NCBI GenBank assembly: GCA_019359715.1
Contig: JAHHGS010000011.1
Span: forward strand, 86,051 to 150,050
Direction: 5' to 3'
From: Aphanocapsa sp. GSE-SYN-MK-11-07L
GTDB lineage: Bacteria; Cyanobacteriota; Cyanobacteriia; Thermosynechococcales; Thermosynechococcaceae
DNA length: 64,000 bases
Shown here: positions 8,234-16,986 of the stretch, in pieces
How positions within the stretch are numbered: position 1 is the first letter of the stretch
Layout: each line of letters starts with the position of its first letter
Notes under the pieces: model-generated
Database searches by the model: none
What the model was told of the DNA's origin: nothing
Seen by the model: only the letters and a program-made list of their open reading frames with translations
Made by a program: the position numbers and the translations under genes

Positions 8234-8272
8234 ATTGTGAAACAGGACTCTGACAGACTTCTGTTTCACAAT
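8234..8272 (+). terminator. rho-independent-like terminator after the subtilase
   Basis: A 12 bp perfect inverted repeat, ATTGTGAAACAG (8234-8245) and CTGTTTCACAAT (8261-8272), with a 15-base loop, followed by the T-rich TCTTCTTTCTTTT. Placed 46 bp after the protease stop. It would separate the protease transcript from the I9-like gene, at least in part. Confidence 0.65.
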
Positions 8273-8486
8273 TCTTCTTTCTTTTACTCATCCAATAGGA
8301 TTGCTATAGGATGGAAATCAGGGCGAGATAAAAACATGCCCAGTCGCTGACGATCGCTAGGAGTTAGTACAGATTGAGTCTAAACTCTTGGATAGGATAA
8401 TTTTAATTGTTTTGTATTTAGTTATATCTATTAATTTTGCGTACAATCTATCGACAGCGAATCCATCTTTGCTTCAGGAGACTGAA

Positions 8487-8726
8487 ATGCCTAAAGTTGA
8501 AGTATCGGTATCAGTTGATGATGCTTGTTTAAATCAAATCGAGCAAGTTTGCCAGCGCTTAAAGTCTTCTGGCATGGATGTCAAACAAACCCTATCTAGT
8601 GTTGGGGTGATTAACGGCTCAATTGAACCAGAGCGGCTTGATGGACTGAACCAAATTGAGGGAGTGCGCTGCGTTGAACTCCAGCAAGGTTATCAGCTAC
8701 CCCCGCCTAGTTCCCCGATCCAGTAG
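8487..8726 (+). CDS. stand-alone I9-propeptide-like small protein
   Basis: 79 residues starting MPKVEVSVSVDDACLNQIE and ending with the fold's last strand (VRCVELQQGYQLPPP). This is the cyanobacterial small-protein family often mislabelled ketohydroxyglutarate aldolase; its pattern (VGVINGSIEPERLDGL, IEGVRCVE) fits the ferredoxin-like I9 inhibitor/propeptide fold of subtilases. AGGAG ends eight bases before ATG 8487; an upstream ATG at 8388 would add a hydrophobic 33-residue leader, which I consider less likely but which would make the protein exported. Its neighbour is an S8 protease, fitting an inhibitor role (inference). Confidence 0.7.
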   Translation: MPKVEVSVSVDDACLNQIEQVCQRLKSSGMDVKQTLSSVGVINGSIEPERLDGLNQIEGVRCVELQQGYQLPPPSSPIQ

Positions 8727-8854
8727 TTCCAGTTGTGGAGGGTTCCTCGCGATCGCATCCCCAGAGATCACGGCATTGAGTCGTTGAGCAGGATGCAGCA
8801 CGATCGAAAGCTGAATATGCTAATAAAATAATGGTCTACACGTTCAGCAGGACG

Positions 8855-9361
8855 ATGGAAGTTCGAGCTGAGAGATTAGAAGATGTAGGCGCTGTTCACA
8901 GCCTGAATGTCGCAGCCTTTGGGCGAGTGAACGAAGCAGACTTAGTGGATAAGCTACGCGGCCTAGCGTCTACGTTTTCCTTTGTTGCTGTTGAATCCGC
9001 CCAAATTGTCGGACATATTTTCTTTAGCCCGGTTGCGATCGCAGGATGTGCTAACGATTTATCAATTTTAGGCTTAGCGCCCGTTGCTGTCCTGCCTGAG
9101 CAGCAGCGGCAAGGGATCGGGACATTGCTGATTCGGCAGAGTTTGGCAATGTGCGCTCAGTTCGGTTATGCAGCGGTTGTTGTGCTGGGCGATCCCAATT
9201 ACTATTCTCGGTTTGGATTCATTCCGGCCAAAGCGAAAAGATTGGGATGTGAGTACACAGTTCCAGATGAGGCATTTATGGTCTTAGAGTTGGAGAGTGA
9301 TGCGTTGAAGGAATGCAGTGGAATCGTCAAGTATCGTTCAGAGTTCCAAGCGTGTGTGTAG
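8855..9361 (+). CDS. GNAT N-acetyltransferase (YhbS-like)
   Basis: 168 residues from ATG 8855, or 176 from ATG 8831. The start at 8855 fits the family opening (MEVRAERLEDVGAVHSLN) and has AGGA just before it. The acetyl-CoA loop is QQRQGIG (motif A, after LGLAPVAVLPE), and the YYSRFGF block is typical of YhbS-type acetyltransferases. The substrate is unknown. It stands alone between the I9-like gene and the FMN reductase. Confidence 0.85.
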   Translation: MEVRAERLEDVGAVHSLNVAAFGRVNEADLVDKLRGLASTFSFVAVESAQIVGHIFFSPVAIAGCANDLSILGLAPVAVLPEQQRQGIGTLLIRQSLAMCAQFGYAAVVVLGDPNYYSRFGFIPAKAKRLGCEYTVPDEAFMVLELESDALKECSGIVKYRSEFQACV

Positions 9362-9490
9362 CGCGATCGCCAGAGAACAAGCCGGTCAGAGTAGACTGGC
9401 AAATCGCGATCGCAAATCTTGTCACTGTCCAGCACCTGTCGCTTAAATTAATTTAGAGTGATTAGGATGATCAGCACGGAAGGGAACTCT

Positions 9491-10066
9491 ATGACTGCCA
9501 AAATTCTTGCCTTTGCCGGCAGCGCCCGCCAAGATTCCTTCAACAAAAAATTGGTCGAGATTGCGGCGGAAGGTGCCAAAGCCGCCGGGGCAGAAGTCAC
9601 CTATCTAGACTTCCGCGAGTTGCCGCTGCCCCTTTATGATCAGGATCTGGAGGCGGCTGAGGGCTTACCCGCTAATGCTCGCCAACTCAAAGCATTAATG
9701 AAAGCCCATCAAGGATTTCTGATTGCCTGCCCAGAATACAACAGCTCAATTACGCCCCTGCTGAAAAACGCGATCGATTGGGCATCTCGCCCTGAACCCG
9801 GCGAACCTTCCCTCGTCTGCTTTAAGGAGAAAGTTGCTGCTTTGATGAGCGCTTCACCCGGAGGGCTGGGAGGACTGCGCGGCTTGGTTCATGTTCGTTC
9901 TATTCTCAGCAGCATTGGTGTGTTAGTTTTACCCGATCAAAAAGCAATTGGGAATGCTGGTCAGGCATTTGATCAGAATGGCAACCTCAGCGATCAGTCT
10001 CAACAGTCCGCTATCATCCAGCTTGGGAGCCAGCTTGCTGCTATGACTGCTAAGTTGACTTCTTAA
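9491..10066 (+). CDS. NADPH-dependent FMN reductase family protein
   Basis: 191 residues with a flavodoxin-like fold. Evidence: FAGSARQDSFNKKL (flavin phosphate loop) at the N terminus, the PEYNSS block (family signature PEYNxS), then SPGGLGGLRGL. These enzymes reduce FMN, quinones, azo dyes or chromate with NAD(P)H; the true substrate is not visible. ATG 9491 begins at the first strand and has GGAAGGGA upstream, so the 11-residue extension from 9458 was rejected. Confidence 0.88.
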   Translation: MTAKILAFAGSARQDSFNKKLVEIAAEGAKAAGAEVTYLDFRELPLPLYDQDLEAAEGLPANARQLKALMKAHQGFLIACPEYNSSITPLLKNAIDWASRPEPGEPSLVCFKEKVAALMSASPGGLGGLRGLVHVRSILSSIGVLVLPDQKAIGNAGQAFDQNGNLSDQSQQSAIIQLGSQLAAMTAKLTS

Positions 10067-10683
10067 CCCCGGAATCTAGCAAATCTCAGATCTAGTCCCT
10101 GCACCTTTCACAACTCATCCTGATCTCACAACTGCTTTGGGACTGCCATAGATGAATTCATGATCAAGGATTCAAAATATTGATGTGACTTAACCTGCTT
10201 TTAAGAAAAATATGGGGTAGTTTCTTAACGTTCGGATGGAATCATGAGTTCTGTGCAGTTGATGACAAGCGTAGGCAACTTAAAATCTGATGTACTCTCA
10301 TGAGCTTTGGTGAAATATGAGTCTGACCCAGCTCCATCCTAATTTCATTTCTCCCTGTTCTAAATGCTTTTGCAAGGGCTTGGGCGTCTTATAACGCTGA
10401 TTTGCTGAACTAGTTTTAAGCACCAGTAAAATCCTAAAGGGTTATCTTCCTAATGGCTTGAGGGTGGCATTTTGACAGATTTCTGCTCGAAATCAAGATT
10501 ATTGGGCATGGCTAGCGACTCATTTAACTAGCATTAGCTACTTCTAAGCCGATTGAGTTGCTAATCTGCGATTCGACTTTTCGGATCACACTTTTCCGGG
10601 CAGGAGTTGTGCTTGCTACAGCTGCGATCGCTTTGACTTTGGATTGATTTCTAGTTGGGATTATTTTTTAGAAGAGGTTTCTC
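10067..10683. other. 617 bp gene-free region before the phosphatase gene
   Basis: No convincing ORF, tRNA or long repeat. It holds a candidate Pho box at 10189-10207. Most of it is probably the long 5' region of the phosphatase gene. AGAAGAGG lies just before the ATG at 10684. Confidence 0.5.
10189..10207 (+). promoter_or_regulatory. candidate Pho box (PhoB/SphR site)
   Basis: CTTAACCT (10189-10196) matches the cyanobacterial PyTTAAPyPyT repeat unit; three bases later TTTAAGAA (10200-10207) is a weaker second unit, the spacing expected for Pho boxes. A further CTTAACGT lies at 10224-10231 but out of the 11 bp phase. It is about 480 bp upstream of a phosphatase gene, farther than usual. Inference from position and pattern only. 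Confidence 0.35.
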
Positions 10684-13600
10684 ATGGCCACAGGCAATCA
10701 TGTCATCTTTATTCACCCCGATGGCACCAGCCCGACTCAATTCGCTGCGGTTCGATTTATTGACCAGGGCCCGGATGGTCAATTGAATTGGGACAAGCTT
10801 TCTAATGCTGGGGTTTATTTGGGGCACATGCAAGACCAAATCACGGGCACCTCTAATGGTGGGGCAGTCACCCATGCGACCGGTGTTAAAGTGTACGCCG
10901 AATCCTTTGGGCTGGGTCGGCTGACCAATGCGAATGGGCAACCCGTTGATGTTGATGGCAACCTCATTACCACCAGTGGGCCTGGCACTCGGTTTGCCGA
11001 TGCTCCCCTAACGGCTCTGTCTGGCCAGCAAAATCAGACGATTATGCAGGAAGCTGTAGCTGCTGGTAAGGCAACGGCGCTGATCAACTCGGGCGTGATT
11101 GCTGAACCTGGTACGGGGGCGTTTGCCTCTCAAGTTGGCTATGCCGATGTTCCAGAAACTGCAACTGGGTTTGAAGCTTTTCCAAGAGGTCAGTTTGCCC
11201 AGATTACAGAGCAAGTGGTTCGGTCGGAGATTGATGTAATTTTGGGCGGGGGGTTAATTAATTACCTGCCCGTCGGGACAACTCCACCGCCAGAAGCGGC
11301 TGCCCTCAATATCACAGCCGCCCAGCTTGATGCAATTTCCACCAGTTCAGCTCAGCGTCCAAACGTGAATCTGATCGACCTGGCTAAGTCCCTGGGTTAC
11401 ACCGTGGTGTATACCAAAGAGCAACTTGATGCAGTAGTTGCAGATCCATCGGTTACTAAGGTGTTAGGGATTTTTGCCGTTGAAGATACCTTCAACGATA
11501 ATGTTCGCCGCTTTAGCAGCACAGATGGAACTGCCACCAATGTGAGTGGCACCGAGGAAGGGCTGGGCTTGAACACTACGGCTCCAGAGCCATTCTATGT
11601 GCCAACTGCGCCGACCGTGGGGCAAATGCTAGCGGCCGCCAATCAGATCATGGAGCGCAATCCCAAGTTTCAGCAAGGCTCTCTGACTGTTCTAGAAGAA
11701 GAAGGAACAGACAACTTTGGCAACATCAATAATGCTCCAGGTCAAATTGAAGCTGTGCGGCGGGCTGATCAGGCGATTGGGGTTGCGATCGAGATTGCCA
11801 ACCAGAATCCGAACACCTTAGTTCTAACGGCTGCTGACAGTGAAGCTGGAGGCGTTCAGATTCGCGAAGGTGTGACCGTCCCAGCCGCGCCAGACGTGCC
11901 GACAGTGAGGGTAAATCCGACTTTAGAGACAGACCCAACCGATCTCAATCCGGTGGATGGCAGCACTGGCAGCACTAATAGTGCCGAGCAGCCCTGGACT
12001 GCGTTTACGTCCGAACCAGCCGAAAATGGCATGACTAGCGATTTTGGCATGAGTTGGGTCGGAACTCCCGACTTTGCTGGCTCAATTGTGGCTAAAGCGC
12101 ACGGTCTGAATGCCGATCAACTGCCAGCGACGGTCGATAACACAGATATTGATCGATTGATGTATCAAACGCTGTTTGAGGTTGAGTTGCCTTCCCCAGT
12201 TCCAGCCTCCCAACCTGAACCCGCTCCAGAGCTTAGCCCCAACCCAGATCGCCCCCAAACTGGCAATGTGATTTTTATTCACCCCGATGGGGCCAGCATT
12301 GCTTATTACGGAGCAACTCGGTTTGTTGATCAGGGCCCAGATGGCCGCCTCAACTGGGACAAAATGACCAACACCGGGGTTTACTTAGGGCACTTGAGCG
12401 ATCAGCTCACGGGTAGCTCTGATGGCAGCGCTGTCACCCACGCCATGGGGATTAAAGCTTACGGGGATTCCTTTGGGCAAGATGCCGATGGCAATGCCTA
12501 TACTTCGCTGTCGGGCCAGGTGGGCACGACGATCATGGAAGAAGCGCGCGACGCCGGCAAGGCGATCGCCATCATCAACTCCGGCTATATCGCTGAGCCG
12601 GGTTCTGGAGCCTTTTTAGCGGAAGTGGGCGATCGGTCAGAAGCCGCCGCCATCACCAAGCAAATTGTCGAGGCTGGGGCAGATCCAGAGGCCAGAGTTG
12701 TCGTCTTAGGCGGTGGGTTGATCAACTATTTGCCGATTGGCACTCAACCGCCGGCTGGAGCAAGTTCCTACACCACGACGGCGGCTCAGCTTGATGCCAT
12801 TTCTGTCGATCCTCTTGATCGTCCGACTGAAAACCTAATTGAATTGGCTAAGTCAGTTGGATTCACGGTGGTTTACAACCTAGAGCAGCTCAAAGCCCTG
12901 CCGGCCAACACGCAAAAGGTATTAGGGATTTTTGCGCTCGAAAACACCTACAACGATCAGACGGAAGAAGACTTGAGTCTGAATACTTCTAGCCCCACCC
13001 CGCTCTACGCGCCAGGTGCCCCCACCGCAGCCGAAATGCTGACCGAGGCTCTCCGAATTGTTTCGACTGACCCAGACGGCTTTATGGTGGTTCTAGAAGA
13101 AGAAGGAAGCGATAACTTTGGCAACGATAACAATGCCAGTGGGGCCTTAGAAGCAACTCGCCGGGCCGATGCCGCCTTGGGAGTGGCAATGGAGTATATC
13201 CGCAACGAAAGCCCTGAGACGATGCTGCTCACCACGGCTGACAGTGAAGCGGGCGGTCTTCAGGCTTGGCAGCCCACTCCCTTCGGGGCTGGACTGCCGC
13301 CAGGGCAAAATACTGTCCCGACGGTTGGAGTTAACCCAACTTCCACCACCACGCCAGAGCGGGTCGCCCCAGTGATTAGCAGCAATCGCCTAGATGGGAC
13401 AACGGGGAGCACTGCTTCCGCGACTCAACCCTGGATTCCCTTTCAGTCTGAGGCGGGAGCCGGCGGCCCAGCCACCCCTTTCCCAAATGCGAGTGGAGCA
13501 ATGGGCAATTTCGGGATCGGCTGGGCCGGTACTTCTGATGCGCCTGGTAACATGGTGGTCAAATCCTATGGCCAGGGATCAGACCTGTTAAGCGCGAATC

Positions 13601-14514
13601 GCTCCTTTGAGTCTGAGCCTGGCACATCCGTCGATAACACAGATATTTATCGCCTGATGTATACCACCTTATTTGTACCCAATGGCACTAATCAGGCAGA
13701 CTGGCTGCTAGGCACCCAACAGTTCGATAACGCCGATCAGATCTTTGGCTTTGGCGGCAGTGACAGCATTGACGGGCTGGGTGGCAGCGATCGCCTATTT
13801 GGGGGTGAAGGTAATGACACCGTGCAGGGAGCTACTGGCAATGACTTTTTGGCGGGTGAATCGGGCGATGACCACTTGCATGGTGGAGATGGCAACGATC
13901 GCCTAGAGGGAAATGCAGGCATTGATGTGCTGAGGGGTAATTTCGGCAACGATACGCTGCATGGCGGACAAGATAAAGACTATCTGGAAGGAGGTAGCGG
14001 TAAAGATCTGCTGGTTGGCGATCTCGGCAATGACTTTTTGGTTGGCAGTCGCGGCAATGATTCTCTGCAAGGGGGCAGCGGTCGAGACACGCTCCTCGGT
14101 GATAACGGCGATGATATGCTGGTCGGCGGCGCTGATAACGATCGATTAACAGGCGGCACTGGCAACGATCGCTTCTATTTCAAGACCAGTCAGGCGTTTG
14201 ATGCCAGTAGTTTTGGCATCGATCGAATCATTGACTTCAATCGCAGCGGCGATCACACTGACCAGATTGTGCTCAGCCGCACCACCTTCACTGCGGGCAC
14301 TCTCTTTGCCAGCGTCGAATCTGATCTGTTAGCCGCCACTAGCGAAGCCGCGATCGCGTTTAGCACTGATACCGGCAGGTTATTCTATAACCAAAATGGC
14401 AGCAGCTCAGGCCTTGGTTCCGGTGGGCAGTTTGCAATCCTTAGCAGCATTAATGGCGACTCAATCAGTCAGACGAATACATTGCTGTCTACCGACTTTT
14501 TGATTGTGACCTAG
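10684..14514 (+). CDS. tandem-domain alkaline phosphatase with RTX repeats
   Basis: 1276 residues. Two homologous alkaline phosphatase domains (about 4-508 and 527-1005) are joined by a Pro-rich linker. Each opens VIFIHPDG (metal Asp), has a serine nucleophile before AVTHAxG(V/I)K (S57 and S579, aligned with E. coli Ser102), then EEEG(T/S)DNFGN and TxADSEAGG. Residues 1015-1163 hold 16 RTX nonapeptides of the GGxGNDxLx type, expected to bind calcium. The C terminus (LLSTDFLIVT) looks like a type I secretion tail, and there is no N-terminal signal. Likely a secreted enzyme that frees phosphate under starvation. The E. coli zinc His positions are replaced, as in atypical cyanobacterial PhoA. 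Confidence 0.88.
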   Translation: MATGNHVIFIHPDGTSPTQFAAVRFIDQGPDGQLNWDKLSNAGVYLGHMQDQITGTSNGGAVTHATGVKVYAESFGLGRLTNANGQPVDVDGNLITTSGPGTRFADAPLTALSGQQNQTIMQEAVAAGKATALINSGVIAEPGTGAFASQVGYADVPETATGFEAFPRGQFAQITEQVVRSEIDVILGGGLINYLPVGTTPPPEAAALNITAAQLDAISTSSAQRPNVNLIDLAKSLGYTVVYTKEQLDAVVADPSVTKVLGIFAVEDTFNDNVRRFSSTDGTATNVSGTEEGLGLNTTAPEPFYVPTAPTVGQMLAAANQIMERNPKFQQGSLTVLEEEGTDNFGNINNAPGQIEAVRRADQAIGVAIEIANQNPNTLVLTAADSEAGGVQIREGVTVPAAPDVPTVRVNPTLETDPTDLNPVDGSTGSTNSAEQPWTAFTSEPAENGMTSDFGMSWVGTPDFAGSIVAKAHGLNADQLPATVDNTDIDRLMYQTLFEVELPSPVPASQPEPAPELSPNPDRPQTGNVIFIHPDGASIAYYGATRFVDQGPDGRLNWDKMTNTGVYLGHLSDQLTGSSDGSAVTHAMGIKAYGDSFGQDADGNAYTSLSGQVGTTIMEEARDAGKAIAIINSGYIAEPGSGAFLAEVGDRSEAAAITKQIVEAGADPEARVVVLGGGLINYLPIGTQPPAGASSYTTTAAQLDAISVDPLDRPTENLIELAKSVGFTVVYNLEQLKALPANTQKVLGIFALENTYNDQTEEDLSLNTSSPTPLYAPGAPTAAEMLTEALRIVSTDPDGFMVVLEEEGSDNFGNDNNASGALEATRRADAALGVAMEYIRNESPETMLLTTADSEAGGLQAWQPTPFGAGLPPGQNTVPTVGVNPTSTTTPERVAPVISSNRLDGTTGSTASATQPWIPFQSEAGAGGPATPFPNASGAMGNFGIGWAGTSDAPGNMVVKSYGQGSDLLSANRSFESEPGTSVDNTDIYRLMYTTLFVPNGTNQADWLLGTQQFDNADQIFGFGGSDSIDGLGGSDRLFGGEGNDTVQGATGNDFLAGESGDDHLHGGDGNDRLEGNAGIDVLRGNFGNDTLHGGQDKDYLEGGSGKDLLVGDLGNDFLVGSRGNDSLQGGSGRDTLLGDNGDDMLVGGADNDRLTGGTGNDRFYFKTSQAFDASSFGIDRIIDFNRSGDHTDQIVLSRTTFTAGTLFASVESDLLAATSEAAIAFSTDTGRLFYNQNGSSSGLGSGGQFAILSSINGDSISQTNTLLSTDFLIVT
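13729..14175 (+). repeat. 16 RTX nonapeptide-coding repeats
   Basis: Tandem 27 bp units coding for GGxGxDxLx-type nonapeptides inside the phosphatase gene, from GFGGSDSID to GGTGNDRFY. The DNA units are diverged, so this is a protein-level repeat and not a recent DNA expansion. Calcium-binding beta-roll expected. Confidence 0.85.
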
Positions 14515-14553
14515 TTGTTTGTTAAGCATCGCGTAAACACAATCGCCTCTGAA

Positions 14554-14610
14554 CAATTTTAGTGCTGAGGAGTTCACTCTAACAGAATGAACTTCTCAGC
14601 ACTAAAATTG
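14554..14610. terminator. bidirectional terminator hairpin, 23 bp stem
   Basis: Arms 14554-14576 and 14588-14610 pair over 23 bp with a single G-T wobble; the loop is 11 bases. The outer end of the stem is AATTTTA-rich, giving T-runs on both strands. It sits between the convergent phosphatase (stop 14514) and NIL gene (stop 14662), so it can end both transcripts. Confidence 0.75.
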
Positions 14611-14661
14611 TGACAAGTCTGGGACAACCCAGGCTTGAAGAGCTAGACCTCAGACTCGATA

Positions 14662-14940
14662 TCACCAGCCGTCCTGGTCAGTTTCACGCCAAACTTCTAG
14701 CCCCAAATCATTGATGTATTGCAGCGCAGTTTCAATCTGGGCATTGGTTCCCCGCAGCTCCAGATCAAACCAGCCGTCACCATTGGCATTGGCACCCAGA
14801 ATCGCGGCTGTGATATTAACTGTGATCCGGTAATCAGACACTAACTGAGAAATTACCGGTTCCTGATGAAAATGCTTGGGAATACGCAGTTGAACCCGCC
14901 GTTGAGTAAATCGATTGTCATGCGTGATTGTTGTGTTCAT
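14662..14940 (-). CDS. NIL domain-containing protein
   Basis: 92 residues consisting of one NIL domain, a ferredoxin-like ligand or dimerisation module otherwise found at the end of the methionine importer ATPase MetN and next to ferredoxins. Support: RRVQLRIPKHFHQEPVISQL, then VNITAAILGANANGDGWFDL and a closing ALQYINDLGLEVW, the typical pattern. Stand-alone NIL proteins occur in cyanobacteria; the ligand is unknown. AGGAGAGG lies immediately upstream of the ATG. Confidence 0.8.
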   Translation of the reverse strand: MNTTITHDNRFTQRRVQLRIPKHFHQEPVISQLVSDYRITVNITAAILGANANGDGWFDLELRGTNAQIETALQYINDLGLEVWRETDQDGW

Positions 14941-14966
14941 CCTCTCCTACGTTAATTTATAAATCT

Positions 14967-14990
14967 ACGGTAAATAGCTAGGAATACCGT
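14967..14990 (-). promoter_or_regulatory. inverted repeat upstream of NIL gene, possible operator
   Basis: ACGGTA (14967-14972) and TACCGT (14985-14990) form a 6 bp inverted repeat with a 12 bp spacer, 27 bp before the NIL start. A TATAAATT stretch lies between it and the ribosome binding site and could be a -10 element. Arms are short, so this may be chance. Confidence 0.3.
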
Positions 14991-15222
14991 TTTATGCCAC
15001 AAAATTGATAGTACACCGGGGCAAGGGTAAAAGGCAAGAAAAACTCCACTATCTTGGTCGTCAAACAGTAGATTAAAAAAATCGCTCATCAGCAGTTTTA
15101 GACCTAGCATCCGACTTTTCCGACTTGGGATCAGCGGCTAAGCCCAGACTTTGCCCGACTGACAGCGCCGTGATCGTTGCTTAGGCTGGTGGCATCATCC
15201 ACCTAAAACAACCGAGGAATCT

Positions 15223-16143
15223 ATGATTGCGCCGATCGCTGTTCGCCCCTTAATCTGTTCTGAATCTCCTCCTCTGCACCAAAGGCTGACCGCTCTAATT
15301 AACCAACATTTTTCCAAACCAATCCTCTGCGATCGCCTGCAAGACTTGCCCCAGCAGTTCGCCTTGCCTCACCCCCGCCCTTGGCCGGTAATTGCGTGGA
15401 CAGATATTAACCCAGAGCAGGTAGTCGGGATTGAGCTAAAGGTCTTTCTGGCGATTTTAAAAGGGGCGATCGAGACTGAAATGCCAATTCGCGACTATAC
15501 CCAAACCAGCCGCCAGTATCTTGAGCAACTCCACCCAGCGATGGCTAAATTCGTCGGCGGTGAAGTTTCTGCTCAGGGTCAACTGCTCTCTCCCGGTTTA
15601 TGGGAACGAGAAGAGCGCCGCCATACGCCTGCCCTGACCAAAATTTATACCCAATTGGCAGGTGTGGAAATTGCCCCGACACCCTACAGCGCCAAGCCTT
15701 ATCTGCCCAGCATTGACCCTCAAACTGACCTGTTGCGGCATGGGCTGCATCGAGTTGCGACTGAGTATGGCGCTGCCTGTCTCTATATTTGGCTGATGGC
15801 TCACTCGACTGACCCGCTGCAAGCGGTTTTAGCCGAGTTAGTCAAAGATGAGGTCAATCACATGACCAAATTTTTAGGATTCGGGATCTGGTTTTTCCCA
15901 GACTTTTCGAGCCGGCAGGCGATCGCCATCCTGCTGAAACCCAGCCAGCACCCCAGTCAGTTGCTGCGAACCCTGCGAAGAATGACCACCGTTTTAAATT
16001 GGTCGAGCTGGTCAATGAGCAATAAACTAAGCTTTGCCTTTACCTGTTGCAGCGTGCTGCATCGCCTCTGGGGCTGGCGTCAGTCGCTGACCCCAGAGTG
16101 CTTGGAGAACATGCTTGGCCCAGTGCCTCCCGCCTCAATCTAA
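15223..16143 (+). CDS. ferritin-like di-iron protein
   Basis: 306 residues. A four-helix di-iron ligand set can be read: Glu near 84-86, E131-R-R-H134, E181 and E210-V-N-H213, the E...ExxH...E...ExxH pattern of ferritin-like and acyl-ACP desaturase-like enzymes. Helices such as LYIWLMAHS surround it. The substrate is not known. It is followed 45 bp later by uppS on the same strand, so co-transcription is possible. Confidence 0.65.
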   Translation: MIAPIAVRPLICSESPPLHQRLTALINQHFSKPILCDRLQDLPQQFALPHPRPWPVIAWTDINPEQVVGIELKVFLAILKGAIETEMPIRDYTQTSRQYLEQLHPAMAKFVGGEVSAQGQLLSPGLWEREERRHTPALTKIYTQLAGVEIAPTPYSAKPYLPSIDPQTDLLRHGLHRVATEYGAACLYIWLMAHSTDPLQAVLAELVKDEVNHMTKFLGFGIWFFPDFSSRQAIAILLKPSQHPSQLLRTLRRMTTVLNWSSWSMSNKLSFAFTCCSVLHRLWGWRQSLTPECLENMLGPVPPASI

Positions 16144-16188
16144 AAGCTCAAATAGTTGATCTATTCCAACATTCAAATCGGAATCATT

Positions 16189-16986
16189 ATGCTGCGATTT
16201 TCTAGCTTACCGGCACCTTTAGATCTGCATTGTTTACCCCAGCATGTTGCCGTGATTATGGATGGCAACGGGCGCTGGGCGACGGAGCGAGGGTTGCCGC
16301 GGGCCGCCGGGCATCGCCAAGGGGCAAAAGCCCTGAAAGAATTAGTCCGCTGCTGCAAAGATTGGGGGATTCCCGCCTTGACGGTCTATGCGTTTTCGAC
16401 TGAAAACTGGCGGCGACCGACTGAAGAAGTTGATTTTTTGCTGCTGCTGTTCGAGCGGCTGCTGCGGCAAGAGTTAGCGGAAATGCAGCAGTCTGGCGTT
16501 AAGCTTTCGTTTGTGGGTGATTTATCAGCCCTGCCACCAGCTCTTCGGCAGGAAATGCAGCGATCGCACAATGCTACCCTGCACAATCAGCAGGTGCATC
16601 TGACGGTGGCGATCAACTACGGCAGCCGAGCTGAAATTACCCAAATTTGCCGTCAGTTGGCTGAGCAAGCCCAGCAGGGCAGGCTGAATCCAGCCGAAAT
16701 TACCGAGGAGCTGCTGTCGGAGTGCTTGAACACGACCAGCCTCCCCCACCCCGATTTGCTGATTCGCACCAGTGGCGAAATGCGGCTGAGTAACTTTTTG
16801 CTCTGGCAGTTGGCCTATGCCGAGCTTTACTTTACCCGCATCCTGTGGCCAGACTTTGATCGAGCGGCGTTTTACGAGGCATTAGTCTCCTACCAGCGCC
16901 GCGATCGCCGATTTGGGCAGGTTTCTGCTTCTCAACCGAGGGTTGCAGGACAGCCTATACCAGCGCTTGTAAGCGCGGATCGGTGA
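16189..16986 (+). CDS. uppS: isoprenyl transferase (undecaprenyl diphosphate synthase)
   Basis: 265 residues. It condenses isopentenyl diphosphate onto farnesyl diphosphate to make the C55 lipid carrier for cell wall and surface glycans. Visible motifs: HVAVIMDGNGRWA (catalytic Asp), GHRQGAKAL, YAFSTENWRRP, INYGSRAEI, and the C-terminal PDLLIRTSGEMRLSNFLLWQ and AYAELYF. I chose ATG 16189 over a TTG at 16156. The carrier would feed the polysaccharide locus at 30-50 kb. The 3' end overlaps the convergent HAD gene by 32 bp. Confidence 0.95.
   Translation: MLRFSSLPAPLDLHCLPQHVAVIMDGNGRWATERGLPRAAGHRQGAKALKELVRCCKDWGIPALTVYAFSTENWRRPTEEVDFLLLLFERLLRQELAEMQQSGVKLSFVGDLSALPPALRQEMQRSHNATLHNQQVHLTVAINYGSRAEITQICRQLAEQAQQGRLNPAEITEELLSECLNTTSLPHPDLLIRTSGEMRLSNFLLWQLAYAELYFTRILWPDFDRAAFYEALVSYQRRDRRFGQVSASQPRVAGQPIPALVSADR

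Noticed and set aside
13729..14175. Tandem repeat region that could be mistaken for a CRISPR or minisatellite.
   Set aside because: The units are coding, 27 bp, diverged, and translate to RTX nonapeptides.
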